From Steromphala cineraria (lineage: Eukaryota > Mollusca > Gastropoda > Trochida > Trochidae): a stretch of 64,000 bases of DNA. The notes below the pieces were generated by a model. The model worked only from the letters and a program-made list of their open reading frames with translations, was not told the origin of the DNA and searched no databases. The position numbers and the translations under genes were made by a program. Below, piece by piece: positions 10,831-22,774 of this stretch (position 1 is its first letter; each line of letters opens with the position of its first letter). The DNA lies in NCBI GenBank assembly GCA_916613615.1, contig OU744735.1:42233468-42297467 (forward strand), in the 5' to 3' direction.

Positions 10831-12771
10831 GATCACTTCTCAGCGTTAGAGCCTACCCTAGCACTGTTCATGGGGATCAACCATCTTGTAGGCCGGGCAG
10901 ATGTTTGGTTTATTTATATGGTTCCAAGTTTATGTATATGACATGTTAACATTTGCGTGACAAAATAATAAAATAATAAAAAATATCTCATTGCAGTTTT
11001 TAATTTCATGTCGGTGAGTTGTCCATCAATAGTTTATTGACGTATACATAAACATCTAATACTAAAAAATATCTTTAAAACTTGTTTGAGTCTAAATGTG
11101 TTTAAATATTTAATATATAGTATGTATTAGATAATGCTAGATATTTAATGTAATTTTCAATTAACTAATGAATCAATGCAAAGGTGGTATAGTTTTACTC
11201 TTTTGAATGATATAGTTATATATAACTAAGATTCATAATATCTTCAAAATCAATTTAATAGCAAAGACATTCATTTTCATTTTCTCATTATTCATCAATA
11301 ACGATTATAACTTATGTTTTCCAACTTTATCTTACGACATTTCGCCCTGTATCAGTTCTTAATTTGAAGTAAATGTGTGTATGCTAATTGTACTGTCAGT
11401 TGCCATACTATGTACGTTAAGGAAAGCCCAAAAAAATCTTTGACAAGTAAAACGTTTTCGGATTGATTACAAAACCACATTTACAAGTTAATCAGTGGTT
11501 TTATTTAAACATTGAATATACCATAACTAGAATGTCCCATTTTACATACATGACTTCAACTAAAACCATTGTGAAATAGTCATAGTCATAGTCACTTTTA
11601 TGGTCCTTAAAGATGGACTGAAATGCTATATGGCAACTTTCGGGATTCATGAAATAGTGACAACAATTTCACATGGACTCAAATTTAAATTTCGGAAATC
11701 GACCTAGAAACGGCTTACTTACGACTGTATAAATAACACCGCCTAATTAGGCCAGCGAACAGAATAAAACGCACTGAAGCGTGACTGACTCGTGACGTGT
11801 TAGTAGGTGATGTGATACCCCGTTGTGTGCCCTCGTTATGAAAAACAACACAAGCCAACAGTACAGCTCGATGTTTAATCGTCGATTAAACAACATCCAA
11901 ACATCTCAAACCTTCAATAAATCGGTAGTTTATTTATTCAACTGGCAATATGTATTGATGAAAATGTAAGACCCTGATTAACAACGAAGTTGTGCGCATA
12001 ATGCTACAGCATGTAGATGGTCTCGCTTTGCGCAATGTTGTCACAATACTGCACGTGAGAACCCGGAAGTATTTTCGTCATAAACAATCTCACCTGTGAA
12101 CCGTTATATCTTCGTGCACAGTTGTTTGTTGTTATTGAATATCACTTTAGTAGCACAGCAGAAAGGATGTTATTATACAATACTATTTAATATACATTTA
12201 AACAAATTTTTTTTAAATGCCTTTGACTTCATTTTGTAACAGGATAAAAAAAAATATACGTGTTTCTTAGTTATTTTATTTAGTGATGGACAAGTTACAA
12301 TTCTCAATGAAAGGCATGTATTGGATGATGACTGATGTCTTGTTTAACGCTTTATTTTAATAGGGCATTTCACTGACAATCTTTATGTTTTCATTCTTGT
12401 ACATAGAAGAGATATGTTTCACAACAATACCCGATACATGGCCCAACAGAATGAAGATTTATTAAATGAACCGTACCCAAAATAATTATCACATAGAGCA
12501 AAAAAGTATTCCTAATTTCAACAGGTTATAATTTACCAATGGGAGAAAAAAGGGATGTTAAGGAATACAATTGCTATTTGATGTTACATAATTAGCTGGT
12601 GTCATAAAATAGCCAGGTGTTGATGATTGTGCATTATATAACCTACCTGCTATAGTCATCATTTGATAGCTTTTAATTAGGAAACAGACAGGAAATACGA
12701 TAGACAGTACAGTAATTGTGTAATAAGTGAGTATCTGATCTAATGATAGGGGACAAGTCAATGGAAATAAA
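10831..12771. other. Inner part of the large element, no gene seen
   Basis: AT-rich sequence repeated in the second copy (to the window end). No recognisable open frame. A near-palindrome TTTAATCGTCGATTAAA lies at 11,874-11,890. The minus-strand frame 12,558-12,761 has no recognisable domain. Confidence 0.5.
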
Positions 12772-13416
12772 TTAAGGACATATCGTAGTTTTAAGAGTGA
12801 TTTTTGTACTTCTGATTATGTTAAATTTGTTAATGATAGAGTACTCCTTGGCTATTTAGCTAAATTTAGAAGCGGCACCCTCCCTTTAGAGATCGAGACT
12901 GGTCGTTTTACAAAACCCAAAACTCCACTTGAAAATCGTCTATGTAAATTTTGTAACTCTAATGTAATTGAAGACGAGGTTCATTTTCTTACTACTTGCA
13001 CTTTATATTCAGATATACGAACTCCTCTCTGGAATTACTCCTCGTCTATAGATCAAAATTTTCCCAATTTTCCGGCGAACGATCAACTCGTATTTCTAAT
13101 GAATCATCATAAACTAAATTACTCAGTTGCCGCATTAATAAAAAAAATGTTTAGATTTAGACTCTCACAAAATACCTTATAAATATGTATTCTACACCTA
13201 TGTAACACCTATGTATATATGCAATAATATTTTAGCACCATAGTGCTTTTACTTGTATACATTTTAGTACCTTAGTGTCAAATAGGCCCAAGTTGGCCGG
13301 GCGATGTTTTAAGTTGTGTGTTTTACTGTCTTTTACAACTGTATCGCTTGACACTTAAATAAATTATTTTTCTTCTTCTTCTTCTTCTTCTTCTTTCTTT
13401 TCTCTTCTTCTTCTAA
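12772..13416 (+). pseudogene. Non-LTR retrotransposon 3' fragment (C-terminal zinc knuckle)
   Basis: An open frame from 12,772 to the stop at 13,182 (137 codons with the stop) encodes the far C-terminus of a LINE reverse-transcriptase protein. It includes LPLEIETGRF followed by a CxxC...H...C knuckle (CKFCNSNVIEDEVHFLTTC). A 3' UTR containing GGCCGGGCGATG and a (TTC)n tail at about 13,370-13,416 follow. No reverse-transcriptase core precedes it, so it is a 5'-truncated copy. It matches the C-terminus of the copy at 17.4-18.8 kb in kind, but belongs to a different subfamily. It lies between the arms of the large element. Confidence 0.8.
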
Positions 13417-14009
13417 AGAAAGTAAATAACACCTGCAAACCTTAATGTCGTCGTTTATTCAACCTTTTTACACAACGTTCAAATCTAAATGTGAGCATTG
13501 TAAATTCGGATTATAACCATAAATCAGCTAAAACTTTGTGCTATGTTTTATATTTTACTAATCTCTTTTTTCTCTGCATGCCAAACTGTTCATTCAGTGA
13601 AAATGCGAGCTCGAAAATCGGTGTAGTGATCGGAACACGTGAGTTCGATGTAGATTGTCACATTGCTCTGTTTGACCTAACACAGCGTCAATTTGGCGTG
13701 AAACGATCAATGTGATGGGAATTTGTCTACGGAAACTTCATCGGGAGATATTCTAGGACAGTTGACAGCAACACAATGATATGACATACTGTCAATCGCT
13801 TGGAAAACGCAGAACTACGGATTTCGCCTATCATTTTCCATATAAGCAGACGAACGCTTCACCTACTGCCACGTCACTTCCGGTATCCCCTTCCCGTGGC
13901 CTCTCAACCTTGTGTTGGTTTATCGCTGGACGGCGACAAGCAGACGCCTTGTTACGCAATGTTTACTTAGCTGAAGCTTCATTGAGAAACTGTGTATCGT
14001 TGCTGTTTT
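13417..14009. other. No gene seen
   Basis: The plus-strand frames 13,491-13,715 and 13,781-14,089 carry no recognisable domain. The second runs into a LINE 3' UTR and is likely accidental. Confidence 0.45.
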
Positions 14010-14213
14010 GGCCTAATATTTATGTTATATTGTATTGTATTGTATTGTTATGTACATTATCATATATATATAAATGTGACTCATTTTAGACATTCTTGTG
14101 TCTCATAGGCCTTTTGGCCGGGTGGTACGCCTTTTTTAACATGTTTCTTACAACGTCCGAATCAGACCATGTACCACGTGACACATTAATAAAATATTTT
14201 TCTTCTTCTTCTT
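14010..14213 (+). mobile_element. LINE 3' end with (TTC)n tail
   Basis: CTCATAGGCCTTTTGGCCGG resembles the 3' UTR at about 13,285, and the fragment ends in AATAAAATATTTTTC plus (TTC)n at about 14,195. It is a 5'-truncated non-LTR copy without coding sequence. Confidence 0.6.
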
Positions 14214-14639
14214 CTTCTTCTGTTATATAGTTATTTGACCAATATCTTATGAAAAATATATTTAAAAAAGGTTATACAGCGCCTCTTGGACATAGATGAC
14301 ATGTTTATTGTCATTCATTATAAGAAAATCATACGTTGAATATGGCAAATAAATGTGCAGCTGACTTCTTGCTGACTTCATTAGTGGAATAATTTAACAG
14401 GAAATCGAATGGAATGTTATGGCGTAGCTTCGCGATTTTTACATCCATACTGTATTGTTTTGAGTCCCACAACAAGAATTATATTTCCATGACAGATCTA
14501 TCAAGCGCCCACCCCCTTCCCCAATCCGAAATTGGGGCTACGGGCCTGCATGATATTCGTGATACAGTCACCTCCAATTTTAATCAATTTATACCGTATT
14601 TATATGCTAATGTAAATTTACCCTTTTAATGCATAATAT

Positions 14640-14797
14640 TTATGTTTTATAGCACATGTGCTCTTTTTAACTTTGTATAATAGTCTGTCATAACCTTTTT
14701 TAAGGGTGGCTCGTATATTTTTATGTTTTATGCCTTTTTTGTATATATGTAAGAGATGAGACTGAATAAACTATCTGTCTGTCTGTCTGTCCAACTC
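14640..14797 (+). mobile_element. LINE 3' end with (CTGT)n tail
   Basis: The sequence ends GAGATGAGACTGAATAAAC followed by (CTGT)n, a pattern typical of a truncated non-LTR 3' UTR. GAGATGAGACA also occurs inside the SINE insertion near 55,820, hinting at a shared family. The frame 14,414-14,629 just upstream was not recognised. Confidence 0.5.
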
Positions 14798-15354
14798 TGT
14801 TGGACAGCGAATCTTAGATCCAGCGGTTACCCCAAAAGACTATAATTGCCAATGATTATGCAATCGAATTGATCCTTACTGTATGCACTCTACGCCTTCC
14901 CTCGGCTACATTGCATAACAAGTCAGGCGTGACCGGTCTGAATCCCATCCGTAGAATTGGGGAAAGTAGATCAAAGGGGCCGGGCTTATCCCAGTACACT
15001 GCAATCGCATTGGCAAAACTCTCAAATTTATAGAAATATTGAATGTATGTATATATCGTATATATCGTATGTATTGTATTAATTTATGAATGGTACAGTT
15101 TGTACGATATTGTATGTATGGTGGATATTGTATGTATGATACTGTACGAATGTTATCGTATGGTATGTATGTATCGTTTATAAGGTGTGAATGTTATTGT
15201 ATGATCTTGTAGTGTGTTGTGCAGTAGAATATTGTAGTGTTATATGCGGTTGTGTTTGTTAATGTATTGCTATATCAAACGGTATGGTATTGTATTGTGT
15301 GATATGTTAAATATTTGACTATGAATAATTCTATCTAAATCATTTTATCGTGGT
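14798..15354. repeat. Low-complexity TATGTATTGTA region
   Basis: From about 15,040 to 15,310 the sequence is an irregular run of GTATGTATTGTA-like words. The part before it shows nothing recognisable. Confidence 0.55.
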
Positions 15355-15480
15355 TTAATGTATGAAGTGTCTCATAAGCCTTTTTGCTGGATGTTACTGT
15401 TAATAAATGTATATAATTGGGGGAAAAAAAGAAATTGTAACATTCTTCTCCTCTTCTTCTTCTTCTTCTTCTTCTTCTCA
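15355..15480 (+). mobile_element. LINE 3' end with (TTC)n tail
   Basis: GTCTCATAAGCCTTTTTGCTGG is a diverged version of the 3' UTR motif at 14,100. It is followed by a long (TTC)n run ending at about 15,478. Confidence 0.55.
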
Positions 15481-16049
15481 TATAAGATATCATTTTGAAT
15501 AATCGATATGTACGAAGCTTTTTACCATTTAAAGGACCCTTATCAATCCAAATATCTTTCAACCAATCATAATGACCCAAACAAATGAACCACTGTTTAT
15601 ACTGTCAATATTATAAATACTTGATATATCAGGAATAGGAAACTTAAATAAAAACAAAAAGAAAATACATTATTATTCCAGGATTATTAAATTAAAGGAC
15701 CACTTAATATTCTACTGAAAAGTCTATTAGTATCAATACTAATACCATTAATTCTGCGACATAAACGTAATTTTTGTATTCTTTGTTTAGCTAAAGATGA
15801 TCTCCAACCCAAATGCTAAATTAGGGGTCTTCTACACCTTAAACACATTTATATGCTCTATTTTGGACTGCATTAATACAACTTAACTGACGATCGCCCC
15901 AAATAGCAGACCCAGTTAAAGACTAAGTTAAAATACACAGAAATAAACATTAAATTAACAATATAGTGAGCCACCCTTTAATGGTTATGAGAGCCTATAA
16001 TAAAAAAATGAACATGAGAACAAACATATTATGTACATAGTGCCAAACG
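15481..16049. other. No gene seen
   Basis: AT-rich DNA, no recognisable coding sequence. Confidence 0.45.
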
Positions 16050-16165
16050 GGCCGGTGTAATAGGATAAATGCGAATGAGAGGTTTTGTACATTTTGTGTA
16101 ACGGAGATAGAAGACGAGTTTCATTTTATCCTTCGATGTTGAAATATAAGAAATGAAGACACAAA
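16050..16165 (+). pseudogene. LINE C-terminal zinc-knuckle scrap
   Basis: One frame (16,068-16,143) reads NERFCTFCVTEIEDEFHFIL then RC and a stop. This is the same CxxC...H...C pattern as the other LINE C-termini here. The flanks are decayed. Confidence 0.55.
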
Positions 16166-17284
16166 TATGTTTCATTTTTCATATTTCTGTTTCATCTATT
16201 ATAGATTAATATGTACATTATCCTTTCATTACATGTTTGTGAATATTTCTAAAACTGAATACCACCATACCATCCGGTCATATATTCATTAATCATATGT
16301 CACAATCAAATGAGCAATATTACACAGAATAAATGAATTGAATAATATTGATTGATGTACCAATTCAAGAACTGAATATTGCATACTCAGTCATTACATG
16401 TAATTGGAAACTAGAAAATTTCTACGTATTTACTTAGCAAATTTAAGAATACAAATTAGCTTGTCGGAGGTTTTATTTTTATAAATCCTACTTGTGGAAT
16501 GTACATTCAAAGTTGTATACATTATTCTTATATATTCAGTTAACTAACAACAAAGAAACCACGAAATAATTTATGCATAAAACATTGGAGTCTAATATCA
16601 GGTAAATTTGCCGTGTATCTGGTGTTAGCCTTCACGTCTGAACGCAGATTACGTAACGACATCCGTCGCCAAATAGCACCATGTTTGATTAGATATTCAT
16701 GTGCCTTATCTACCAGTTGCCTTTTTGCCATAAATCAATTAAAGCCTGCCGTTACATTATGCAATTACAAGATGATTGACCCAAATGAAACAACAAAACA
16801 GAACGTTATTATTACTATTAAACTACATGTAGAAGCAAATATGTGCCTGAAAAACTATAATACTCAAACATGTCATACTTGGGAATGGTATTTACATCTT
16901 CTGATGTTAGGAAGACAAAAGTAATTCTATGGAAAAACAAATATTATTGTTCTTAAAAACCTGGCAAAGTTTAAAGTTGATATGTCATCCACAGTACACT
17001 AAGCTTGTATATACTTGTACATGTTGACGTGTCATTTAATGTAAAATCTTCTCTGTAAGGAAAGAAAGTATCCCGCGTATTGTGTTTGAAGCAATCGACA
17101 TTTTAACTGCTTTTACATCATCATTATACTTTGTTATATTATCTTTGTACTCTTATAACACAAATAGTGTTTTTTTTTAGAATAAAGTGAATTTGAAGTT
17201 GAACGAGACCGCCTCCGTTCGTCACCCACACTTGAATTGTATCGGAGATGAGCAGTGCTAAATTGATTTAGTGGTACAGGCGGT
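16166..17284. other. No gene seen
   Basis: Overlapping frames on both strands around 16,540-16,924 have no recognisable domain or splice context. The sequence is probably old repeat. Confidence 0.45.
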
Positions 17285-17372
17285 GAGCCGTGAAGCATGT
17301 CCATGGTTTAACGGCATTGCCACTCAATACACAATCAACATCTTGACTAACTAGTTATCACCACCAACGAAC
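17285..17372 (-). repeat. Inverted relative of the 10.3/10.7-kb repeat
   Basis: Read on the minus strand, TGAGTGGCAATGCCGTTAA and its surroundings match the segments at about 10,370 and 10,780. The LINE starts here, so it apparently inserted into the right arm. Confidence 0.55.
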
Positions 17373-18767
17373 AGGGAAGATACCACTATTCTTTACCTAA
17401 AGTCATGTGTATCAACCAGATGTCAATCATCTGAATATTTTAATTGCCTAAAAGGAGTCAGACAAGGTGAGAATCTATCACCTTTACTGTTTGCACTATT
17501 TCTCAACGATCTTGAACAATATTTTAACATTTCTTCTTGTGAAGGTGTTGCCCTAAATGATGATGTATTATGCATTTATTGGAAATTATTTGCATTACTT
17601 TATGCTGACGATACGGTCATTTTAGCAACAAGTAAATGTGAATTACAGAAACAGCTTGATGTATTCAGCAAATATTGCGAAACATGGAAGCTAAAAATCA
17701 ATATAGACAAATGTAACGTCTTGATTTTCAATGGCACTAAGAAGGAATATTTATATAAATTCACAATATCAGATTTAGTCTTACAAAACGTCGATGAATA
17801 TAAATATCTTGGTATAATCTTCAGCCGCAAATGCACCTTCACATCTGCTAGGAAAGCACTTTGTGATAAGGGTCTAAAGGCCATGAATTATGTCTTATCC
17901 AAAGCTAGACATCTCAACTTATCAATCTACTGTCAGTTAAAACTCTTTGATGTACTTGTTGTTCCAATTTTAACCTACGGATGTGAAGTATGGGGATTTG
18001 AAAACCTTAACCTTTTAGAGAACATCCATCTAAAGTTTTTGAGGAAAATGCTCAGAATAAAGAGAAGTACACCATTATACATGATCTATGCAGAGTCAGG
18101 ACGCAAACCACTATCTATTGTTGTATATACTAAAATGATATCCTACTGGGCAAGATTGATCTCAGGAAAACCTACCAAGCTTGCAAACCTTTTACTTAAC
18201 ATTTTATCAAATAATATTTTAAATAACAAATGGTTATCATGTATCAAAGACATCTTGATAAAGACGGGAAATAATTATGTATGGATGTACCCTCCATTAG
18301 TTAATATTGATTGGATTAAATATAATGTCAAGAATAGCCTTACAGACCTTTTTATACAAAAATGGTATTCAGATATTGATATATCATCTAAGGGTAGATT
18401 TTATAAGATGATTAAAAGAAATACTGATATTGAATTTTATTTACAACACTTGCCTGAAAAGTATATATACAATCTTTTGCATTTTAGACTGTCCAATCAT
18501 CGCCTTCCTGTGGAAACCGGACGATGGTCTAAAATTGATTATGAATTTAGAAAATGTACATTATGCACCTCAAATGTCATTGGAGATGAGTACCATTATT
18601 TATTCAAATGTAATTTTTTCAACGAATTAAGGGAAAAGTTCATTCCTCAGAAATGTATTGTAAATCCTTCAATTTTTAATATGACTACATTATTTCAAAC
18701 AAAAAATGTTCACACCTTAATGAATCTGTCCATATTCTTCCACCATGTGCTAAGTAAATTTAGATAA
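17355..18767 (+). pseudogene. Non-LTR retrotransposon reverse transcriptase, 5'-truncated
   Basis: A frame open from 17,355 to the TAA at 18,765-18,767 encodes the catalytic half and C-terminus of a LINE reverse transcriptase. Homology probably begins near 17,385. Motifs in order: GVRQGENLSPLLFALFLNDL (RT motif 4 region, about 17,454), YADD active site (17,601-17,612), LKINIDK, YKYLGIIFS, ILTYGCEVWG, and a C-terminal CxxC...H...C knuckle (CTLCTSNVIGDEYHYLFKC). The fingers, the endonuclease and any ORF1 are absent, so this is a dead-on-arrival insertion. No stop or frameshift interrupts the remaining 471 codons, which suggests recent arrival. It sits in the right arm of the large element, splitting a repeat that is intact in the left arm. 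Clade (Jockey/CR1-like) is uncertain. Confidence 0.85.
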
Positions 18768-18860
18768 ATTATCGCATTGTCCATATATGAAATCATTGAA
18801 ACCTCTTGTAAACCTCATTATGCTACTTTGTAGCCTTGAGTGAATAAATCTTCTTCTTAC
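18768..18860 (+). mobile_element. LINE 3' UTR and tail
   Basis: A short 3' UTR after the reverse-transcriptase stop, ending TGAATAAATCTTCTTCTTAC. It closes the 17.4-kb LINE copy. Confidence 0.7.
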
Positions 18861-19358
18861 GATTGAAAAAATGTTGTCATATGTAAGCAATTATGATTTT
18901 TTTTGTATTACACACATATAATCAATAGTCTTGATTTTCAAATAAAACATTTCCAAAACATATCATAATTTCTCAAAAAAGTTTAACAAAATCCACATTC
19001 ATTTCCAAAATCAAGATTTCATAAAATTACTATTTTCCAAAGTCAACATTTCATGAAATAATCATTTTTCAAAGTCAACAGTTCACCAAACTTATTAGTT
19101 TTCAAAGACATCATTTCACTATTTTTTCTGTACAAAATCATCATTTCACCAAATTATTGCTTTAAAAAGTCAACATTTCATCAACTTATTACTTTTGAAA
19201 GTCAACATTCATCAAATTGTCACTTTTCAAAGTCAACATTTCATTAAATTTTTTCTCTTCAAAATTAACATTTCATCAAATTTCTTTTCAAGGTCAACAT
19301 TTTCACCAATAATTTATTTTCAAAGTCATCACTTCACCAAATAGTTCTTTTCAAAGTA

Positions 19359-19745
19359 ATAATAATAATAGTCCATTTATCCATGCACATTGCATGCTCA
19401 AAGCGCTGAGTGACATACTACCCCTGGTCAACGAGTACAGAACACTCACTAAGGAGAATACAATCGTTCGCCTGTCAGGCGCTCAAGGTTCAAATTCAGA
19501 CTACCATCGTATCATACCAGGTACCCAATTACTGCTTGGTGGACAGAGGCACGCTTCGAACTAAGTCACTTACCCAGGGTGACACCACAAGTTTCTCAAC
19601 TCATGTCTCCGTGTGGGGCAGGGAATCAACCATTCAAACTCTCAGATTATCCAGCAACGGGTTACCCACCCATCCAGCGAGCTACGCACGTTGTTGCTGA
19701 ACTATTCTGATAGCGGTCGACTGAGCATTGCACAGTGCCACCACG
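19359..19745 (+). mobile_element. SINE-like insertion in the right-arm array
   Basis: The 32-bp array breaks at TTTTCAAAGT and resumes at TCAAGTCATCATTTAACC. Between lies 387 bp of more GC-rich sequence starting with (AAT)n and CATGCTCAAAGCGCTGAG, a pattern common at SINE/LINE tails. Later it holds GGGAATCAACCATTC. There is no coding signal. An (AAT)n start suggests the element is on the minus strand. Confidence 0.5.
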
Positions 19746-21189
19746 TCAAGTCATCATTTAACCAAATTATTTCTTTTCAAAGTCAACATTTCATCAAATT
19801 AGTAATTTCAAAGTCAACATTTCATGAATTCATTTCTTTTCAAAGTCATAATTTCATCAAATACTCCTTTTCAAATTCATCATTTTATCAAATATTTCTT
19901 TTCAAAATCATAATTTCACAAATTATTTTTCTTCAAAATTAACATTTCATCAAATGATTTCTTTTCAAGGTCAACATTTTCACCAATTATCAATTTTCAA
20001 AGTCAACATTTCATGAAATTATCACTTTTCAAAGTCAACATTTCATGAAATTATTACTTTTCAAAGTCAACATTTCATGAAATTATATCTTTTCAAAGTC
20101 ATCATTTCACATTTTATTTCTTTTTAAAGTCAACATTTCATGAAATTATTTCTTTTCAATATCAACATTTCATGAAATTATTACTTTTCAAAGTCAACAT
20201 TTCATGAAATTATTACTTTTCAAAGTCAACATTTCATGAAATTATTACTTTTCAAAGTCAACATTTCATGAAATTTGTTCTTTTCAAAGTCAACATTTCA
20301 CATTTTATTTCCTTTTAAAGTCAACATTTCATGAAATTATTACTTTTCAAAGTCAACATTTCATCAAATATTTACTTTTCAAAGTCAACATTTCATGAAG
20401 TTATTTCTTTTCAAAGTCAACATTTCACATTTCATTTCTTTTTAAAGTCAACATTTCATGAAATTATTTCTTTTTAAAATCAACATTCATCAAATTATTA
20501 CTTCTCAAAGTCAACATTTCATGAAATTATTACTTTTCAAATTCAACATTTCATGAAATTATTTCTTTTCAAAGTCAACATTTCATGAAATTATTTCTTT
20601 TCAAAGTCAACATTCATCAAATTATTACTTCTCAAAGTCAACATTTCATGAAATTATTACTTTTCAAAGTCAACATTTCATGAAATTATTTCTTTTCAAA
20701 GTCAACATTTCACATTTTATTTCTTTTTAAAGTCAACATTTCATGAAATGATCACTTTTCAAAGTCAACATTTCAACAAATTATTTCTTTTCAAAGTCAA
20801 CATTTCACATTTCATTCCTTTTGAAAGTCAACATTTCATGAAATTATCACTTTTCAAAGTCAACATTTCATCAAATATATACTTTTCAAAGTCATCATTA
20901 CACTAATTGTTCTTCTTTAAAGTCATCACTTCACCAAACTTTTTCTTTTCAAAGTCATCATTTCACCAAACTTTTTCTTTTCAAAGTCATCATTTCACCA
21001 AACTATTTCTTTTCAAAGTCAACATTTCATCAAATATTTTTTTTCATAGTCAACATTTACCAAAAATAATAACAGTCAAAATCAATATATTATCTAAAAC
21101 AATATATCATTTCAAAGTTAAAATCTTTCCAAAGTTTACATTTATTAAAAACCTTTAATGAATTTATCACTTAACTCAAACTGCATTAA

Positions 21190-21385
21190 ATTGTCAAAAT
21201 AAATTCCATTGGAAAAATAAATTCCATTGGCATTAAAAATTCCGTCGGAATAAAAAATTCCATTGGAAAAATTCCGACGGAATTAAAAATTCCATTGGAA
21301 AAATTCCGTCGGAATTAAAAATTCCATTGGAAAAATTCCGTCGGAATAAAAAATTCCATTGGAAAAATTCCGTCGGAATTTTTTT
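21190..21385 (-). repeat. 32-bp palindromic satellite, right arm
   Basis: The inverted copy of 7995-8190, with TTCCGTCGGAA and TTCCATTGGAA alternating about every 16 bp. Confidence 0.9.
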
Positions 21386-21550
21386 TCAAAATCTCAAATT
21401 GAAATTTTTAACCTGAAAATTTCCAAAGTGTAACTCAATAGTATGTAAAATATGAACTTTATATGTAAAATTTGTTTGTTATCGACAACTTTTTTGTCGC
21501 GACAAACTCTGGAATAAACCGGAATTACAAAGATAACGCGGAACGCATTA

Positions 21551-22306
21551 AATGCAACCGCCGATATTTCATCCTTATCTTTATAACATTAACTGTTTGC
21601 GCTGTAGAGAGTGTTATTCACGGGGACTGGCATTTGGATCTCTTGGGTTTTGATAAACTTTTTATTGAGTTTAAGTTACGGCTTTTAAGAACTGTAACAT
21701 AAGATATTCCGGATGATTCTTTGACACAATAACCTGATTTCAAAGGATATTTATTGTCATCATGATAATATAGAAGAGTTACCGACTGAGACCGCAGTGT
21801 TTATCATTCACGTGTTCGAGGGTTCGTCTAATTTGAACCTGAGGTAGAGGTCGGGACTTACTTCAGACACTAGCTCAACACTATATACATCCAAATTCAA
21901 ATCTACCATCAACATACGTATAATTTCTTTCTGTCTATACACATCAACACTTTCCTTAAATAAACTGAAGTACAAGAGAAGAACCCACCACAGCTTGATT
22001 AATTCAATATCTAAAATAAATGTCATGCATTTGGCTACCGTACAATTATCTGCAGAAGTTTCATAGAGAATATTTATGTTAAGTTATTTGTTTATCATAA
22101 TATCTTTGTTCAATGGAGTCAGGGGTATGAAATGTATTTAACACTAACATGACAACCATCTTGTTGAAAACTTTGAAAACGTGTGAAGAATAGAGCTTAT
22201 TTAATCATTTGAACACATAAATTTACGTTTATATCAGACAATCAAGTTTTTATCAGAATACATTTAAAAAATTGAAAAATTGAGTTTTCATATCTACAAA
22301 CAACGG
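21551..22306. other. No gene seen
   Basis: The minus-strand frame 21,808-22,026 and plus frame 21,472-21,702 have no recognisable domain. The second begins inside the mobile-element end. Confidence 0.45.
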
Positions 22307-22315
22307 GCTCGAACT

Positions 22316-22474
22316 CATCTTCCTACGCAGAGCTTAAAAGGCCAGTTTCCAAACTGTCATTTTATGCCTTGCTGCATAGCCTTGAGCCTAGCAGCACAGA
22401 AAAGTAAAGTCTCCGCAGCAAGGCATAAAATGACAGTTTTGAAACTGGCCTTTGAGGCTCTGCGTAGGAAGATG
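22316..22474. repeat. Long hairpin, two 60-bp arms
   Basis: Arms 22,316-22,375 and 22,415-22,474 are reverse complements with only a few mismatches and a 39-nt loop. Landmarks are CTTCCTACGCAGAGC in the left arm and GCTCTGCGTAGGAAG in the right. It could be a small foldback element or a hairpin-RNA precursor. The plus-strand frame 22,280-22,585 merely spans it. Confidence 0.8.
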
Positions 22475-22774
22475 GCTCGAACTGTGAACGGAATGGATTT
22501 TGTGACAACTGTTTGCGAACTTTATAGACGCAGTCGGACGTACTTAAAACGGAAGGGTGTTCAACGATGTTATCCTAAAATTTGACGTAGGGATTACCAT
22601 ACCTCGAATGGAATTGCCGCACTTAGACCCTTTCAAGATCGTACTAAGACGTCTTTCAGTAGGAAATCACTTTCATTGACGGTTGTGGATAGTTTTTACA
22701 ACGTCCATGGCGTCAGAAAACAGATCCAACCCAACTATAGTATATCAATTGGCAGTTGGTTTACAAGTTCATAC

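Larger units (their letters stand above)
7830..21548. mobile_element. Candidate giant foldback-type element with satellite-filled inverted arms
   Basis: The left end ATGCGTTCCGCGTTATC (7830) is matched by its reverse complement ending at 21,548. Both ends are flanked by TA (7828-7829 and 21,549-21,550). From each end inward the same order is seen: about 165 bp of unique end, a 32-bp palindromic satellite, a spacer, then a long array of GAAATGTTGACTTTGAAAAG-type repeats. The same left end begins abruptly at 59,850, also after TA. No transposase is visible between the arms, so the element would be non-autonomous. It resembles Foldback/Galileo-like elements in having tandem repeats in long inverted termini. 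The alternative is two separate elements facing each other. Confidence 0.55.
18946..21548 (-). repeat. Right inverted arm of the large element
   Basis: A mirror image of the left arm: 32-bp array (18,946-21,140, reading CTTTTCAAAGTCAACATTTC), spacer, palindromic satellite (21,190-21,385), and end segment finishing CGCGGAACGCAT at 21,548. It is interrupted by a SINE-like insertion at 19,359-19,745. The open frame 20,907-21,158 is a repeat translation. Confidence 0.85.

Noticed and set aside
7828..21550. TTAA (piggyBac) or TWA (Harbinger) target duplication for the large element
   Set aside because: The left flank reads AAATAATGCG and the right CGCATTAAATG; neither TTAA nor an identical 3-bp word flanks both ends, whereas TA does.
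22280..22585. 101-codon frame as a gene
   Set aside because: It spans the imperfect hairpin 22,316-22,474, so the two halves are antisense to each other. No domain was recognised.
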